64,000 nucleotides of DNA from Shewanella putrefaciens (GCF_016406305.1 NZ_CP066369.1:514501-578500), one strand, 5' to 3'; shown: positions 29,263-39,431, counted from the stretch's first letter. A program made the numbers and translations. Notes: generated from the sequence alone by a model not told the origin.

Positions 29263-29847
29263 GTGAATTTAGTTTTAGCTTCAACGTCTCCCCGTCGTAA
29301 AGAATTGCTGGCCAATATTGCTTTGGGGCGCGCCGATTTTAGTTTTGCTCAAGTGGCTCCCGACATTGATGAAACGCCCCTCGAAGGTGAAACTCCACGG
29401 GATTATGTGCAACGTCTCGCCGCCGAAAAAGCCCAGGCTGGGCGCGCATTATGTCATGGTATGTCACAGCCTGCTGTATTAGGTTCTGATACTATCGTAG
29501 TGCTTGAAAACGAGATTTTAGGTAAGCCTATCGATGAAGCCGATGCAAAACGGGTACTGAGTGCCTTATCGGGTAAGACACACACAGTGATGACTGCGGT
29601 TGCCTTGGCCAGCGGCGAGCAGACCCAAGTGCGATTAGTCGAGACCCAAGTGCGTTTTTGCACTCTAACCGATGCGGATATCGAGGCTTATGTCGCCTCG
29701 AAGGAACCCATGGATAAGGCGGGCAGTTATGGCATTCAGGGGTTAGGAGGTTGTTTTGTCGAAGCTATTGAAGGCAGCTATTCCTGCGTTGTAGGTTTAC
29801 CTTTGGTCGAAACCCGCGAATTGTTGGTGAGTGCCGGGTTAGTGTAA
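29263..29847 (+). CDS. maf: Maf-family nucleotide pyrophosphatase (dTTP/UTP type, YhdE-like)
   Basis: A 194-residue Maf protein that hydrolyses non-canonical or excess nucleoside triphosphates. It starts at GTG 29263 and opens [15 protein letters not shown], the Maf signature, followed by the catalytic region [18 protein letters not shown] and the C-terminal [13 protein letters not shown]. Position after mreD is the E. coli yhdE arrangement, so the dTTP/UTP-specific subfamily is most likely. The GTG start follows the mreD stop by two bases. Confidence 0.94.
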   Translation: MNLVLASTSPRRKELLANIALGRADFSFAQVAPDIDETPLEGETPRDYVQRLAAEKAQAGRALCHGMSQPAVLGSDTIVVLENEILGKPIDEADAKRVLSALSGKTHTVMTAVALASGEQTQVRLVETQVRFCTLTDADIEAYVASKEPMDKAGSYGIQGLGGCFVEAIEGSYSCVVGLPLVETRELLVSAGLV

Positions 29848-29877
29848 CTTTGAGCATTGCAGTTGCCTAAAAATGCG

Positions 29878-29933
29878 TATACCCAAACAGCCTGAAGATG
29901 CAGAAACTCGTAGCTTCAGGTAGCTTGGGTATA
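29878..29933. repeat. 56-bp palindromic intergenic element
   Basis: A nested inverted repeat: TATACCCAA (29878-29886) with TTGGGTATA (29925-29933), and inside it CCTGAAG (29891-29897) with CTTCAGG (29914-29920). The perfect ends and compact size look like a small mobile or extragenic palindromic element. It lies between maf and rng, and there is no T run typical of a terminator. Confidence 0.75.
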
Positions 29934-30043
29934 ATCGGTTTTCATGCTTAGAGAATGTACTGTTTCGATTAATTAATTTAATTTCCCGAATGGGGTGAGT
30001 CGTGAATACCAGTCGCTTAAATCCACATAAAATACAGCGCAAG

Positions 30044-31510
30044 ATGGGTTCAGAATTACTGATCAACGTAACCCCATCCGAGGCACGCGTGGCGCTAGTT
30101 GAGCACGGTGTGCTGCAAGAAGTGCATATTGAACGCCGCATGAAGCGGGGGTTAGTCGGCAATATTTACAAAGGTAAAATCAGCCGTGTGTTGCCCGGTA
30201 TGCAAGCCGCCTTTGTGGATATAGGCTTAGATAAAGCCGCTTTTTTACATGCCTCCGACATAGTGCCGCATACCGAATGCGTCGCCGATGTGGAGAAGGG
30301 CCATTTCGTTGTCCGTGATATCGCCGAGCTTGTGCGTCAGGGGCAAGATATTATGGTGCAAGTGGTGAAAGATCCGCTGGGCACTAAAGGTGCCCGCCTG
30401 ACGACGGATATCACCCTGCCTTCCCGTTACTTAGTCTTTATGCCCGGCTCTAGCCATGTGGGCGTTTCCCAGCGTATCGAACTTGAAGAAGAGCGCAGCC
30501 GCCTTAAGAAAATCACTTTGCCCTATGTGGATGAAGACGGTGGCTTTATTATTCGCACCGCCGCCGAAGGTGTCGGGGAAGATGAGCTTGCCCAGGACGC
30601 CGCCTTTTTGCGTCGCGTCTGGTCTAAGGTGAGTGAGCGACGTCAGCGCCGTGGCGTGGCACTCTTATACCAAGATTTAGCGCTACCGGTGCGGATTATA
30701 CGTGATTTTGTCGGTACAGAGCTCGATCGGATCCAAGTGGATTCGCGCCGCACCTTTGCCGAGTTACAATCCTTCGCCCAAGAATTTATGCCGGAAATTG
30801 CCGAGAAAATTGAGCACTATTCGGGGCCAGCGCCTATTTTCGATCTCTACGATGTCGAGAATGAAATCCAACGTGCCCTTGGGCGCAAGGTTGAGCTTAA
30901 ATCCGGCGGTTATCTGATTATCGATCAGACCGAAGCCATGACCACGGTCGATATTAATACCGGTGCCTTTGTGGGCCACCGTAATCTTGAAGAAACCATC
31001 TTTAATACCAACCTTGAGGCGACTCAGGCCATTGCGCGGCAACTGCGCCTGCGTAACCTTGGCGGCATCATCATTATCGATTTTATTGATATGCAGAGCG
31101 ATGACCACAAGGCCCGTGTACTCAATAGCTTAAATAGCGCCTTAGCCAAGGATAGGGTGAAAACCAATGTCAGCGGTTTCTCTGGCTTAGGCCTAGTTGA
31201 AATGACCCGTAAACGCACCCGTGAGAGCTTAGAGCATGTGGTTTGTGGCGAGTGCCCAGCCTGCCAAGGCACGGGCAGCATGAAGACGGTTGAGACTGTG
31301 TCCTATGAAATATTCCGTGAAATTATTCGCTTAAATCGTGCATACGATGCCGATGAGTTCTTACTCTATTGCTCGCCCGCCGTGTATAACAGCTTAAGCG
31401 GCGATGAGAGTCATTTAGTGGCCGAGCTCGAGGTTTACATAGGTAAACGCATTCGTTTGCAGAACGAACCCATGTATTCCCAGCATAAATACGATGTGGT
31501 GATGATGTAG
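30044..31510 (+). CDS. rng: Ribonuclease G
   Basis: A 488-residue endoribonuclease of the RNase E/G family that matures 16S rRNA 5' ends and initiates decay of some mRNAs. It has an S1 domain interrupted by the family insert (VGNIYKGKISRVLPGMQAAFVDIGLDKAAFLHASD), catalytic Asp residues in TTVDINTGAF and IIIDFIDMQ, and the zinc-link motif CPACQGTG. The E. coli protein begins where this one reads MGSELLINVTPSEARV, so I start at ATG 30044. The frame is open to GTG 30002, which is preceded by GGGGTGAG; a 502-residue form is therefore possible. Its stop overlaps the yhdP start. Confidence 0.95.
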   Translation: MGSELLINVTPSEARVALVEHGVLQEVHIERRMKRGLVGNIYKGKISRVLPGMQAAFVDIGLDKAAFLHASDIVPHTECVADVEKGHFVVRDIAELVRQGQDIMVQVVKDPLGTKGARLTTDITLPSRYLVFMPGSSHVGVSQRIELEEERSRLKKITLPYVDEDGGFIIRTAAEGVGEDELAQDAAFLRRVWSKVSERRQRRGVALLYQDLALPVRIIRDFVGTELDRIQVDSRRTFAELQSFAQEFMPEIAEKIEHYSGPAPIFDLYDVENEIQRALGRKVELKSGGYLIIDQTEAMTTVDINTGAFVGHRNLEETIFNTNLEATQAIARQLRLRNLGGIIIIDFIDMQSDDHKARVLNSLNSALAKDRVKTNVSGFSGLGLVEMTRKRTRESLEHVVCGECPACQGTGSMKTVETVSYEIFREIIRLNRAYDADEFLLYCSPAVYNSLSGDESHLVAELEVYIGKRIRLQNEPMYSQHKYDVVMM

Positions 31511-34500
31511 TGGCAACGCTTTTTACCGCTAAAAAACTGAGCCGCTTCTGCTGGCAGCTGCTAGCGATTTTCTTAGTCCTGTGTGCGCTCGCCGTTAGCC
31601 TGATCCGCGGATTACTGCCTCAGGTTGATGAGGTGCGGCAACGGCTCGTCGATTATGTCAAAAGCGAATATCAAATCGAGGTACGAGTCGAGGAATTATC
31701 CGCCCAGTGGCAAGCCTTTGGGCCAGCGGTGAATATCAATAATCTGATCATTCCGCCCCAGGACAAGTTACCTGTCACTGTGATAGTCAAAAATGTCCAA
31801 ATCAAACTCGATTTTTGGCAATCCGTGCTGGCGCGCAGCCCAAGGATTGAAGATGTGAATTTCGACGGGGTGAGTGTCGCCCTCGATATGGATAAATTAA
31901 CCGATACTAAGCCCAATAGCGCCCCCAGCGAAGCCGCGCAAATCGACTGGCTCTACAAATTACTCCTAAAACAACTCGACCGTTTCTCCCTGAGCAATGC
32001 CACAGTGCAGCTGTTAAGTCAGCAGCATGAATATCGTCCCATCCATATTCGGCGTTTAAACTGGCACAACAGTGGTGAGCGCCATCGCGGTGCCGGTGAG
32101 ATTTACCTCGATAATAATGCCTCCGATAATGAGTCCCTTGGCCTGCAATTGGATATTAAGGGTGACGGCGCGGCGCCGGACACCTTAAGCGGGCAAATTT
32201 ACCTTGTCGCCCAATCCTTAGATTTAGGCGAATGGGCATCGCGCCAGCAAAATCCCTACAATCCCAAACAAAAGTTACCCTTAGAAGGGGTGGTGAACCT
32301 TAAGGCATGGTTTGATTTTGCCCATCGCAGTTTAAGCTCAGGTGTGGTGCAGTTTGAACCTAGCTGGTTACAGTGGTCGCTGGAGGATAAGCCGCAAAAA
32401 TTTGAGATCCAATCGGGCAGTATTGCCTGGTTACCCGAACCTAAAGGCTGGAAGCTAATTAGCTCGGATCTGGATTTTATCACCAATGGTGAGCATTGGC
32501 CGGCGCTGAAACTCGGTCTAAAACGGCAAGACAAAGCGTTATTCGGCTACATTAGTCGGCTCGATGTGCAGACGTTCTTGCCACTTTTGCCCTTAGTTCC
32601 GGGTGTCGATTTGGCCGTCCTCAAACAGTGGTCTCATCTCTCGCCAGAGGGCAGTGTCGGCCCGATCCGTTTATACCAAGATGAGCAACAACCTTTGCTC
32701 GCCAGCGCGGATATTCAGCAACTCCATTGGCAAAAATGTGACGGCATCCCTAATACCAGCCCCTTGGATATTAACTTAGCCTGGCAGGGTAAAACTTTAA
32801 TCTTTTCATTGCCTAAACAAGCCTATACCGTAGATTTAGGCGATGAATTTAATGCGCCGTTAAGCTTCAACAGTGGCCAATTAATCGGCTTATTCGATAC
32901 CGAGCAGTCAAGCCTTAGCCTGCCTAAGGTGCAGTTTGACAACCCAGATATAGGTATCGATGCGGCCTTGAAATTGGATTTTAGTGCGGCCATGTCGATG
33001 TCTCTGGCCGCCAATGTGGCGGTGAAAAACGCCGCCAATGCCGACAGGTATTTCCCCGTTAAGGCAATGGGGAGCGCCTTAGCCGAATATCTCGATGGTG
33101 CGATCAAGGCGGGGCAAAGTCAGAACGCACAGGTGTTATGGCAGGGCGCGTTATCGAGTTTCCCCTTTGAGGATAATAGTGGCATGTTCCAAGCGGCATT
33201 TACCTTAGACAATGCTGAATACAAATTTCAACCCGATTGGCCCGCCGTGACTGACTTATCCCTCGATGCGCTTTTCGAAAATGCTCGCATGGATATTTGG
33301 GTCAATCAGGGCAAGTTAATGGATGTGGTCGCCGATGGCGCCCATGTGTTTATTCCCGAGTTGGGCCAGCATTCGCTATTGAAAATCCAGGCGGAACTCG
33401 CTACCCAAGGCCCCGCTGCGACTCAGGTGCTGCAGGCATCGCCCCTGGCGGATTCTGTCGGTAACACCCTAAAACTCGTACAAGTGCAAGGCGCGGTGAG
33501 TGGCAATTTAGATATCAGTATTCCCCTCTATGAGGGTGAAGAGGAAGATATTCGCGGCCAAATTGGTTTTGAGAATACCCCAGTTTATATTGCTGAGCCC
33601 GGTATTGCGCTTGCGGGTGTGACGGGGACGGTACAATTTGCCAATGACAAGCTTGAGGGCAAAGGCATTAAGGCCAAACTCTTCGAGCAACCCTTAGAAC
33701 TCAGTTTTGATACTCAGCCTGTGGGTAAAGATTATGGCTTAAATGTGAAGCTGAAAAGCCGCTGGGATCTTAACCGTTTACCTGCCGCGATTCATAATCC
33801 ACTGAGCGGCTTCTACCAAGGTAAATTCCCGTGGAATGGCACTCTAAATATGCTGTTCAATGATCAAGGTTATCAGATAGAGGCCAAGGTTGATTCGGAC
33901 CTAGTGGGTACCTCTTTAACATTACCGGGCGCTTTTGCTAAACCAATCGACGAGCCTCGGCCGCTCTTGGCTGAGTTTATTGGCGACCAACAAAGCACCA
34001 CGCTGACGGTTAGGCTCGATAAACAGGCTGAGTTTGTGGGCGGTTTTGAGGCCAATACGGGCGCCCGTTTTAGTTATTTTGATCTACTGCTCGGGCGGTT
34101 ATTTGCCGAAGATGAGGCCCGTATTGCCGAGCTTGGGCATATCCAAATTGATGTGACCAGTGGCAAATTAGCCAATTGGTTGCCTGTGATTAATGCCTTC
34201 GTTGCTGAGGATACTAAGCCTAAAAGTTTAGGGATCTTAACCGATAAAGCCCCTTCGCAGAATGTGTTCCCACCCGTGGTGGGGATAGATGCCAATATCG
34301 GCAAATTTGATTTGCTGGGCCAAGGTCTGACAGGGCTGGTATTGCGCGCTAAACCTAATGATACTGGCTGGCGCTTTAATGCCAGTGCCAGTGAGTTTGA
34401 AGGTTGGGTGGATTTTTATCCTAATTGGAAGACCCAAGGGCTTAAGGTCGTGGCGAGTAAGTTTTACTTTGCCCCTGAGGTTAAAAAAGAGGCCGAGGCG

Positions 34501-35526
34501 GATTTTGGTGCGGACCAAGTCCTAACGAATTTGCCGCCGGTAGCGGTGAATGTGGAGGATTTTCGCTTCTTCGATAAGCCCTTTGGTCAGTTAGTGTTAC
34601 AGGCTGGCCCACAGGCGTCCGGTTATCGGATCCAAACTTTATCTTTAAGTACCAAGCATGTGAACTTGCAAGGGGCTGGCATTTGGCGGCAGCAGGATGG
34701 ACATAACAACACAGATCTGAGCCTGACGTTAAATGCCACTCAGTTTAATCATCTAACCCATCTATTGGGGATAGATCCTGGCGTAAATGAGGCGCCGCTT
34801 GAGGTTAAGGCCGATCTCTCCTGGCAGGGCGCGCCCTATGCATTCTCCCTCGAAACCTTAAATGGCAAAGTGCAGTTTGCATTGGGGAAAGGTCATTTAT
34901 CCCAAGTGAGTGATAAGGGGGCGCGGATTTTCTCCCTCTTTAGCTTAGATTCCCTCGTGCGTAAGTTATCCCTTGATTTCAGTGATGTGTTTGGGCAGGG
35001 AATGTATTTCAACTCCTTTGGCGGTAATCTACAAATTGACAATGGGGTAGTGAAAACCACAGATACTGAAATGGATGCAATCGCGGGCAATATGAAAGTG
35101 CGTGGCTATACGGATCTCACCACTGAAAGTTTAAATTACGATATCCGCTTTGTGCCGCAGTTGGCTTCTAGCGTACCGACCGTCGTCCTGCTCAGTACCA
35201 GTGCTTGGACCTTAGGCTTAGGGGCGTTTGCGCTAACCAAAGTGCTTGAGCCTGTGATCGAGGTGATCTCCGAAATTCGCTTTAGGGTCACGGGCACTAT
35301 GGCCGATCCCGTGGTTGAGGAACTCGAGCGCAAGAGTAAAGAGATTGAAATTCCAGAGTCTATTCTGCCAATGCTCGAGCCGCCTAAGGTTGAGCCCGCT
35401 GTCACTGAACCCGCCGTCGAACCCATAAAGCAACTTCAGGGAGATAACCATGCACATCAGCCTGTTGCAATGTCAGAGCAGCCGCGACGTCAGCGCCAAT
35501 CTGCGGTTTATCGAATCGCAGCTTAA
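31510..35526 (+). CDS. yhdP: YhdP family AsmA-like envelope protein
   Basis: A 1338-residue inner-membrane-anchored protein of the AsmA/TamB-related YhdP family, which moves phospholipids toward the outer membrane in E. coli. One TM helix near residues 14-36 is followed by a very long periplasmic beta-rich groove and a conserved C-terminal domain (VRGYTDLTTESLNYDIRFVPQL...VIEVISEIRFRVTGTMADP). It starts with GTG overlapping the rng stop (TAGTG). Its last 77 bases overlap the start of the nitrilase gene in another frame. The order rng-yhdP-tldD is conserved in enterics. Confidence 0.93.
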   Translation: MATLFTAKKLSRFCWQLLAIFLVLCALAVSLIRGLLPQVDEVRQRLVDYVKSEYQIEVRVEELSAQWQAFGPAVNINNLIIPPQDKLPVTVIVKNVQIKLDFWQSVLARSPRIEDVNFDGVSVALDMDKLTDTKPNSAPSEAAQIDWLYKLLLKQLDRFSLSNATVQLLSQQHEYRPIHIRRLNWHNSGERHRGAGEIYLDNNASDNESLGLQLDIKGDGAAPDTLSGQIYLVAQSLDLGEWASRQQNPYNPKQKLPLEGVVNLKAWFDFAHRSLSSGVVQFEPSWLQWSLEDKPQKFEIQSGSIAWLPEPKGWKLISSDLDFITNGEHWPALKLGLKRQDKALFGYISRLDVQTFLPLLPLVPGVDLAVLKQWSHLSPEGSVGPIRLYQDEQQPLLASADIQQLHWQKCDGIPNTSPLDINLAWQGKTLIFSLPKQAYTVDLGDEFNAPLSFNSGQLIGLFDTEQSSLSLPKVQFDNPDIGIDAALKLDFSAAMSMSLAANVAVKNAANADRYFPVKAMGSALAEYLDGAIKAGQSQNAQVLWQGALSSFPFEDNSGMFQAAFTLDNAEYKFQPDWPAVTDLSLDALFENARMDIWVNQGKLMDVVADGAHVFIPELGQHSLLKIQAELATQGPAATQVLQASPLADSVGNTLKLVQVQGAVSGNLDISIPLYEGEEEDIRGQIGFENTPVYIAEPGIALAGVTGTVQFANDKLEGKGIKAKLFEQPLELSFDTQPVGKDYGLNVKLKSRWDLNRLPAAIHNPLSGFYQGKFPWNGTLNMLFNDQGYQIEAKVDSDLVGTSLTLPGAFAKPIDEPRPLLAEFIGDQQSTTLTVRLDKQAEFVGGFEANTGARFSYFDLLLGRLFAEDEARIAELGHIQIDVTSGKLANWLPVINAFVAEDTKPKSLGILTDKAPSQNVFPPVVGIDANIGKFDLLGQGLTGLVLRAKPNDTGWRFNASASEFEGWVDFYPNWKTQGLKVVASKFYFAPEVKKEAEADFGADQVLTNLPPVAVNVEDFRFFDKPFGQLVLQAGPQASGYRIQTLSLSTKHVNLQGAGIWRQQDGHNNTDLSLTLNATQFNHLTHLLGIDPGVNEAPLEVKADLSWQGAPYAFSLETLNGKVQFALGKGHLSQVSDKGARIFSLFSLDSLVRKLSLDFSDVFGQGMYFNSFGGNLQIDNGVVKTTDTEMDAIAGNMKVRGYTDLTTESLNYDIRFVPQLASSVPTVVLLSTSAWTLGLGAFALTKVLEPVIEVISEIRFRVTGTMADPVVEELERKSKEIEIPESILPMLEPPKVEPAVTEPAVEPIKQLQGDNHAHQPVAMSEQPRRQRQSAVYRIAA

Positions 35527-36289
35527 AGCGCTCGTACGGGATGCAACTGCGCCGCATTTAGTCGTGTTGCCCGAGTGCAGCCTGCTTTTTGGTGGCCATG
35601 AAAGCGCGCAACTTGCCTATGCGGGCGATAGCGATCAAGGCCCACTTAAACAGGCGCTAAGTGCATTGGCCGCTCAGTACCAAGTCTTTATGGTGGCGGG
35701 CACGATTCCGGCCCTTGCCGAGGATGGCCGCGTGTATAGCCGTTGTTATCTGTTTGATGATAAAGGTGATACCTTAGGGCATTACGATAAATTGCATCTT
35801 TTTGATGTGGATGTGGCCGATGGCACTAAACAGTACCGCGAAAGCGAAACCTTTTGCCCCGGCGATCACATTAGTGTTATCGACACACCTTTTGGCAAAA
35901 TTGGCCTGACCGTCTGTTATGATTTACGCTTTCCCGACCTCTTTAGGGCAATGCGCCTAGCGGGTGCCGAAATCATTACCGTTCCCTCGGCATTCACTAA
36001 AGTGACGGGGGAAGCCCATTGGCAGGTGTTATTACAGGCAAGGGCCATTGAAACCCAATGCATTATTTTAGCCGCTGCCCAATGGGGAGCCCATAATGAA
36101 GGTAGCCGGGAAACTTGGGGGCAGAGCATGGTTGTCGGTCCTTGGGGAAATATTATCGCCCAGCGCCAGACGGGAACCGGTTGGGTACATGCAGAGGTCG
36201 ATTTAGCCGAGGTGCACAGCATTCGCAGTAAAATGCCCGTTATGCAGCATAATCGTTTTATCGCACCCGCTTTAAAATCCAGCAGCTGA
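35450..36289 (+). CDS. Nitrilase-family carbon-nitrogen hydrolase (Nit2-like amidase)
   Basis: A 279-residue CN-hydrolase with the catalytic triad visible: Glu in VVLPECSLLFGG, Lys in HYDKLHLFDVD, and Cys in LTVCYDLRFPDLFRAM. The DLRFPDLFR segment is typical of the Nit/omega-amidase branch, which cleaves deaminated glutathione or alpha-keto acid amides. The ATG at 35450 has a strong Shine-Dalgarno (CAGGGAGATAACC) inside the yhdP coding region, so the genes truly overlap by 77 bases. It is inserted between yhdP and tldD compared with E. coli. Confidence 0.92.
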   Translation: MHISLLQCQSSRDVSANLRFIESQLKALVRDATAPHLVVLPECSLLFGGHESAQLAYAGDSDQGPLKQALSALAAQYQVFMVAGTIPALAEDGRVYSRCYLFDDKGDTLGHYDKLHLFDVDVADGTKQYRESETFCPGDHISVIDTPFGKIGLTVCYDLRFPDLFRAMRLAGAEIITVPSAFTKVTGEAHWQVLLQARAIETQCIILAAAQWGAHNEGSRETWGQSMVVGPWGNIIAQRQTGTGWVHAEVDLAEVHSIRSKMPVMQHNRFIAPALKSSS

Positions 36290-36404
36290 AGGCACAACGG
36301 ATAAAAAGCAGTTTTATTATTGATTTTAAAATAATTAGTACAGCCAGTCGGCTTAGTTTTTATACTCAGCATAGTAAGATCCCTTGGGATCAGAGAGAGC
36401 ATCG

Positions 36405-37853
36405 ATGCCATTTTTAGCACAAGTAGAGCAGAGTTTATTGAAGGGTGGGTTAGCGTTAGACGGCCTACAAACCTATTTAAACATCATACATCAGCACAAA
36501 ATCGATTTTTCCGATCTCTATTTCCAAGGCAGTCGCCATGAATCATGGGTACTGGAAGACGGCATTATCAAAGATGGCAGCTTCCATATTGAGCGTGGTG
36601 TGGGCGTGCGTGCCATCAGTGGTGAAAAAACCGGTTTTGCCTATGCCGACGATATCACTCCCGCCGCGTTGAGTGCAGCGGCCGAAGCGGCCCGTGGTAT
36701 AGCAAGCCTTGGTGAACAAACGCAGGTGCAAGCCTTTAAACGTCAAAAAGTGTTGGCGTTATACGACAGCTTAGATCCCATTGCGGCCATGGAAGAAGTC
36801 AAAAAAATCAACCTGCTGAAAGAGGCCGATGCGTTTATTCGCAGCTTAGATAGCCGTATTATCCAAGTGGTGGTTAGCCTGGCGGGCGTGCACGAAGAAA
36901 TTCTTGTGGCCGCGAGCGATGGTACGCTGGCGGCGGATATCCGCCCGCTAGTGCGGTTTAACTGCAGCGTTATCCTAGAGGAAAACGGTAAACGTGAACG
37001 CGGCGGTGCTGGCGGCGGTGGCCGCCATGACTACGGCGTATTAATGGCCAGCGATGACACGGGTTTACCTATGTGCTTCGCCTTTGCCCGTGAAGCCGTG
37101 CGCCAGGCACAGGTTAACCTGAATGCCATCGATGCGCCCGCGGGTGAGATGCCAGTGGTCTTAGGTAATGGTTGGCCGGGCGTCTTGTTACACGAAGCCG
37201 TTGGACATGGTTTGGAAGGGGATTTTAACCGTAAGGGCAGCAGTGCTTTTAGCGGCATGGTCGGCCAGCAAGTGGCCTCTAAGTTAGTGACTGTAGTGGA
37301 CGATGGCACTTTGGCCAATCGCCGTGGCTCACTCAGCATAGACGATGAAGGGGTGCAAACCCAAAGAACTGTGCTGATCGAAGACGGTATCTTAAAGGGC
37401 TATATCCAAGATAAATTAAATGCGCGCTTGATGGGCGTTGCCCCTACGGGTAACGGTCGCCGTGAATCCTACGCCCACTTACCTATGCCACGTATGACCA
37501 ATACCTATATGACGGCGGGGCAGTCGGATCCGAGTGAGATCATTAAGTCGGTGAAGAAGGGCATTTACGCACCTAACTTTGGCGGTGGCCAAGTCGATAT
37601 TACCTCGGGCAAGTTTGTGTTTTCGGCATCAGAGGCCTATCTGATTGAAAATGGTGAGGTCACTCAAGCGATTAAGGGCGCAACCTTAATTGGTAACGGC
37701 CCAGAAGCTATGGGGCAGATTTCCATGGTTGGCAATGATATGGCGCTGGATAAAGGTGTCGGTGTGTGCGGTAAAGATGGCCAGAGTGTGCCCGTCGGTG
37801 TCGGCCAACCGACCCTGAAACTCGACAAGCTCACCGTGGGTGGCACGGCTTAA
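36405..37853 (+). CDS. tldD: Metalloprotease TldD
   Basis: A 482-residue catalytic subunit of the TldD/TldE peptidase, which in E. coli trims leader peptides and degrades CcdA. The zinc motif [12 protein letters not shown] (HExxxH) is present near residue 263. N-terminal [22 protein letters not shown] and C-terminal [21 protein letters not shown] match TldD. The frame is open upstream to a TTG at 36384, but ATG 36405 has AGAGAG at good spacing and fits the E. coli start. Its partner pmbA lies at 46433-47776 rather than adjacent. Confidence 0.96.
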   Translation: MPFLAQVEQSLLKGGLALDGLQTYLNIIHQHKIDFSDLYFQGSRHESWVLEDGIIKDGSFHIERGVGVRAISGEKTGFAYADDITPAALSAAAEAARGIASLGEQTQVQAFKRQKVLALYDSLDPIAAMEEVKKINLLKEADAFIRSLDSRIIQVVVSLAGVHEEILVAASDGTLAADIRPLVRFNCSVILEENGKRERGGAGGGGRHDYGVLMASDDTGLPMCFAFAREAVRQAQVNLNAIDAPAGEMPVVLGNGWPGVLLHEAVGHGLEGDFNRKGSSAFSGMVGQQVASKLVTVVDDGTLANRRGSLSIDDEGVQTQRTVLIEDGILKGYIQDKLNARLMGVAPTGNGRRESYAHLPMPRMTNTYMTAGQSDPSEIIKSVKKGIYAPNFGGGQVDITSGKFVFSASEAYLIENGEVTQAIKGATLIGNGPEAMGQISMVGNDMALDKGVGVCGKDGQSVPVGVGQPTLKLDKLTVGGTA

Positions 37854-37859
37854 CACTTA

Positions 37860-37908
37860 GAACCTAGAACCTAGAACCTAGAACCTAGAACCTAGAACCT
37901 AGAACCTA
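37860..37908. repeat. 7-copy GAACCTA heptamer array after tldD
   Basis: Seven perfect GAACCTA units begin six bases after the tldD stop. A single inverted GGTTCTA follows at 37935-37941, which could pair with an array unit to form a hairpin. Same unit and orientation as the mshC array. Confidence 0.97.
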
Positions 37909-37981
37909 GGCGTTACGCCACACTTAAGGAGGCGGGTTCTAGCCGCTGTCCGCTATGAATGTTATCATTCGCAAAGGAAAT

Positions 37982-37997
37982 TAGAGTAACTACTCTA
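37982..37997. promoter_or_regulatory. Perfect inverted repeat upstream of the exporter operon (putative operator)
   Basis: TAGAGTA (37982-37988), a 2-bp spacer and TACTCTA (37991-37997) form a 16-bp operator-like palindrome ending 9 bases before the TolC-type gene start. The shape suits a dimeric TetR- or MarR-type repressor, but no regulator gene is adjacent. Confidence 0.5.
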
Positions 37998-38006
37998 GAG
38001 GTGTTA

Positions 38007-39431
38007 ATGAAACTATCACGTGTGGCATGGCTATGTTTATTGCCACTGCCTTGTCTACTGCCTTTGGCTGCCTCGGCGCAGCCCATCAGTTTCACCGACG
38101 CTTGGCAACAAGTGCTCAAGGTGAGTGACAAGTTGCAAGCCCAATCCCAGGAAGTGAACCGTGCCAAGGGGGAAGAAGCTGCGGGCGAAAGCTTAAATCT
38201 GCCTTCATTGAGCCTTAATGGCAGTTATACCCACCTCGAAAAACCGATCGAATTAGATTTAAGGGATCTCAATCCCTTAGCTTCCCTTGACCCAGCGACT
38301 CTGCCGCCAGCCTTAGGTGGCGCACTGGCGGGGATCCCAAGCTCAATGTTTGTCACGCCTTTTACCGAGCAGGATATTTTTCGTGCCAGCCTGCAGGCCA
38401 TGTGGCCTATCTATACGGGCGGCCAGATCACCGCTGCCCAGGGCATACATGCGGCCATGGTGGCCGAAAAACAGCAAGAATTACAGCTCGCGACCCGTGA
38501 CCTATTCACCCAGCTGGTGGACAGATACTACGCCGTTGACGTCACTCAGGCCCTAGTGAATACCCAAACTGAGCTTGTGGATTCCTTCACTCAACACCTT
38601 GAGCATGCCCTCGCGTTAGAGCGTGAAGGGCAAATTGCTAAGGTTGAGCGCCTCAATGCGCAGGTCGCCCTCGACAATGCTAAGGTCAATTTAGGTAGCT
38701 CTCGCCGGCAACATGAAATGGCGGTGATCGCCCTATCGCGCATGTTACAACAGAGCGCCCAGCTGGAAACCCAGTCCTCATTATTCCTCTTGCCCCATGC
38801 GCCTTCTTTAGGGGATTTAACCCAAGTCACCCTTAGTCAGCATCCGGCGCTAAAGTTGCTAGAGTCGAAGGAAGCGCAGGCTAATGGATTGGTTTCCTTA
38901 GAGAAAGGGAAATATCATCCCACAGTGTTCCTCTTTGGTAATTACACCCTATACGAAGATGACAGTTTGTTTTCTAAGGTGGAGCCGGATTGGATGGTTG
39001 GGGTTGGCGTGAAAGTGCCTATCTTGAGTCGCGATGGCCGCAGCGGCAAAGTCGAAGCCGCTAAGAGTGCGTTACTGCAGGCCCGTTATACCAAAGCGCA
39101 AACTCGGCAAGACTTGAGCCTGTTAGTGGATCAAAGTTATCGCCAGTTATTGCAGGCCGAGGAAGAGGTTAAGGCATTGAATACCTCACTCGAACTGGCA
39201 ACTGAAAACCTACGCCTTAGGGACATCGCCTTTAATCAAGGGCTTTCAACCTCCATCGACAGAGTCGATGCCGAACTAAAATTGAGCGCCGTGAAAACAC
39301 AACAACTCGGTGCCCGTTATCGTTATGTGCAAGCCTACGCTAGATTAATGGCCATCAGTGGCCAATTAGATGAATTTATCGGTCGCACCACCGATAGTCG
39401 CTTAATGCAGGAGACAAACAATGCGCGCTAA
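38007..39431 (+). CDS. TolC-family outer-membrane efflux protein
   Basis: A 474-residue outer-membrane factor. It has a signal peptide to about residue 25 (LPLAASAQ) and two repeats of the OEP domain with long amphipathic helices (LATRDLFTQLVDRYYAVDVTQALV; LLQARYTKAQTRQDLSLLVDQSYRQLLQAEEEV). It forms a trimeric channel-tunnel for export across the outer membrane. I chose the ATG at 38007, preceded by AGAGGTG and followed by the signal peptide; an upstream in-frame ATG at 37959 would put 16 residues before it. Its end overlaps the adaptor gene by 11 bases, so it is the first gene of the export operon. Confidence 0.92.
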   Translation: MKLSRVAWLCLLPLPCLLPLAASAQPISFTDAWQQVLKVSDKLQAQSQEVNRAKGEEAAGESLNLPSLSLNGSYTHLEKPIELDLRDLNPLASLDPATLPPALGGALAGIPSSMFVTPFTEQDIFRASLQAMWPIYTGGQITAAQGIHAAMVAEKQQELQLATRDLFTQLVDRYYAVDVTQALVNTQTELVDSFTQHLEHALALEREGQIAKVERLNAQVALDNAKVNLGSSRRQHEMAVIALSRMLQQSAQLETQSSLFLLPHAPSLGDLTQVTLSQHPALKLLESKEAQANGLVSLEKGKYHPTVFLFGNYTLYEDDSLFSKVEPDWMVGVGVKVPILSRDGRSGKVEAAKSALLQARYTKAQTRQDLSLLVDQSYRQLLQAEEEVKALNTSLELATENLRLRDIAFNQGLSTSIDRVDAELKLSAVKTQQLGARYRYVQAYARLMAISGQLDEFIGRTTDSRLMQETNNAR

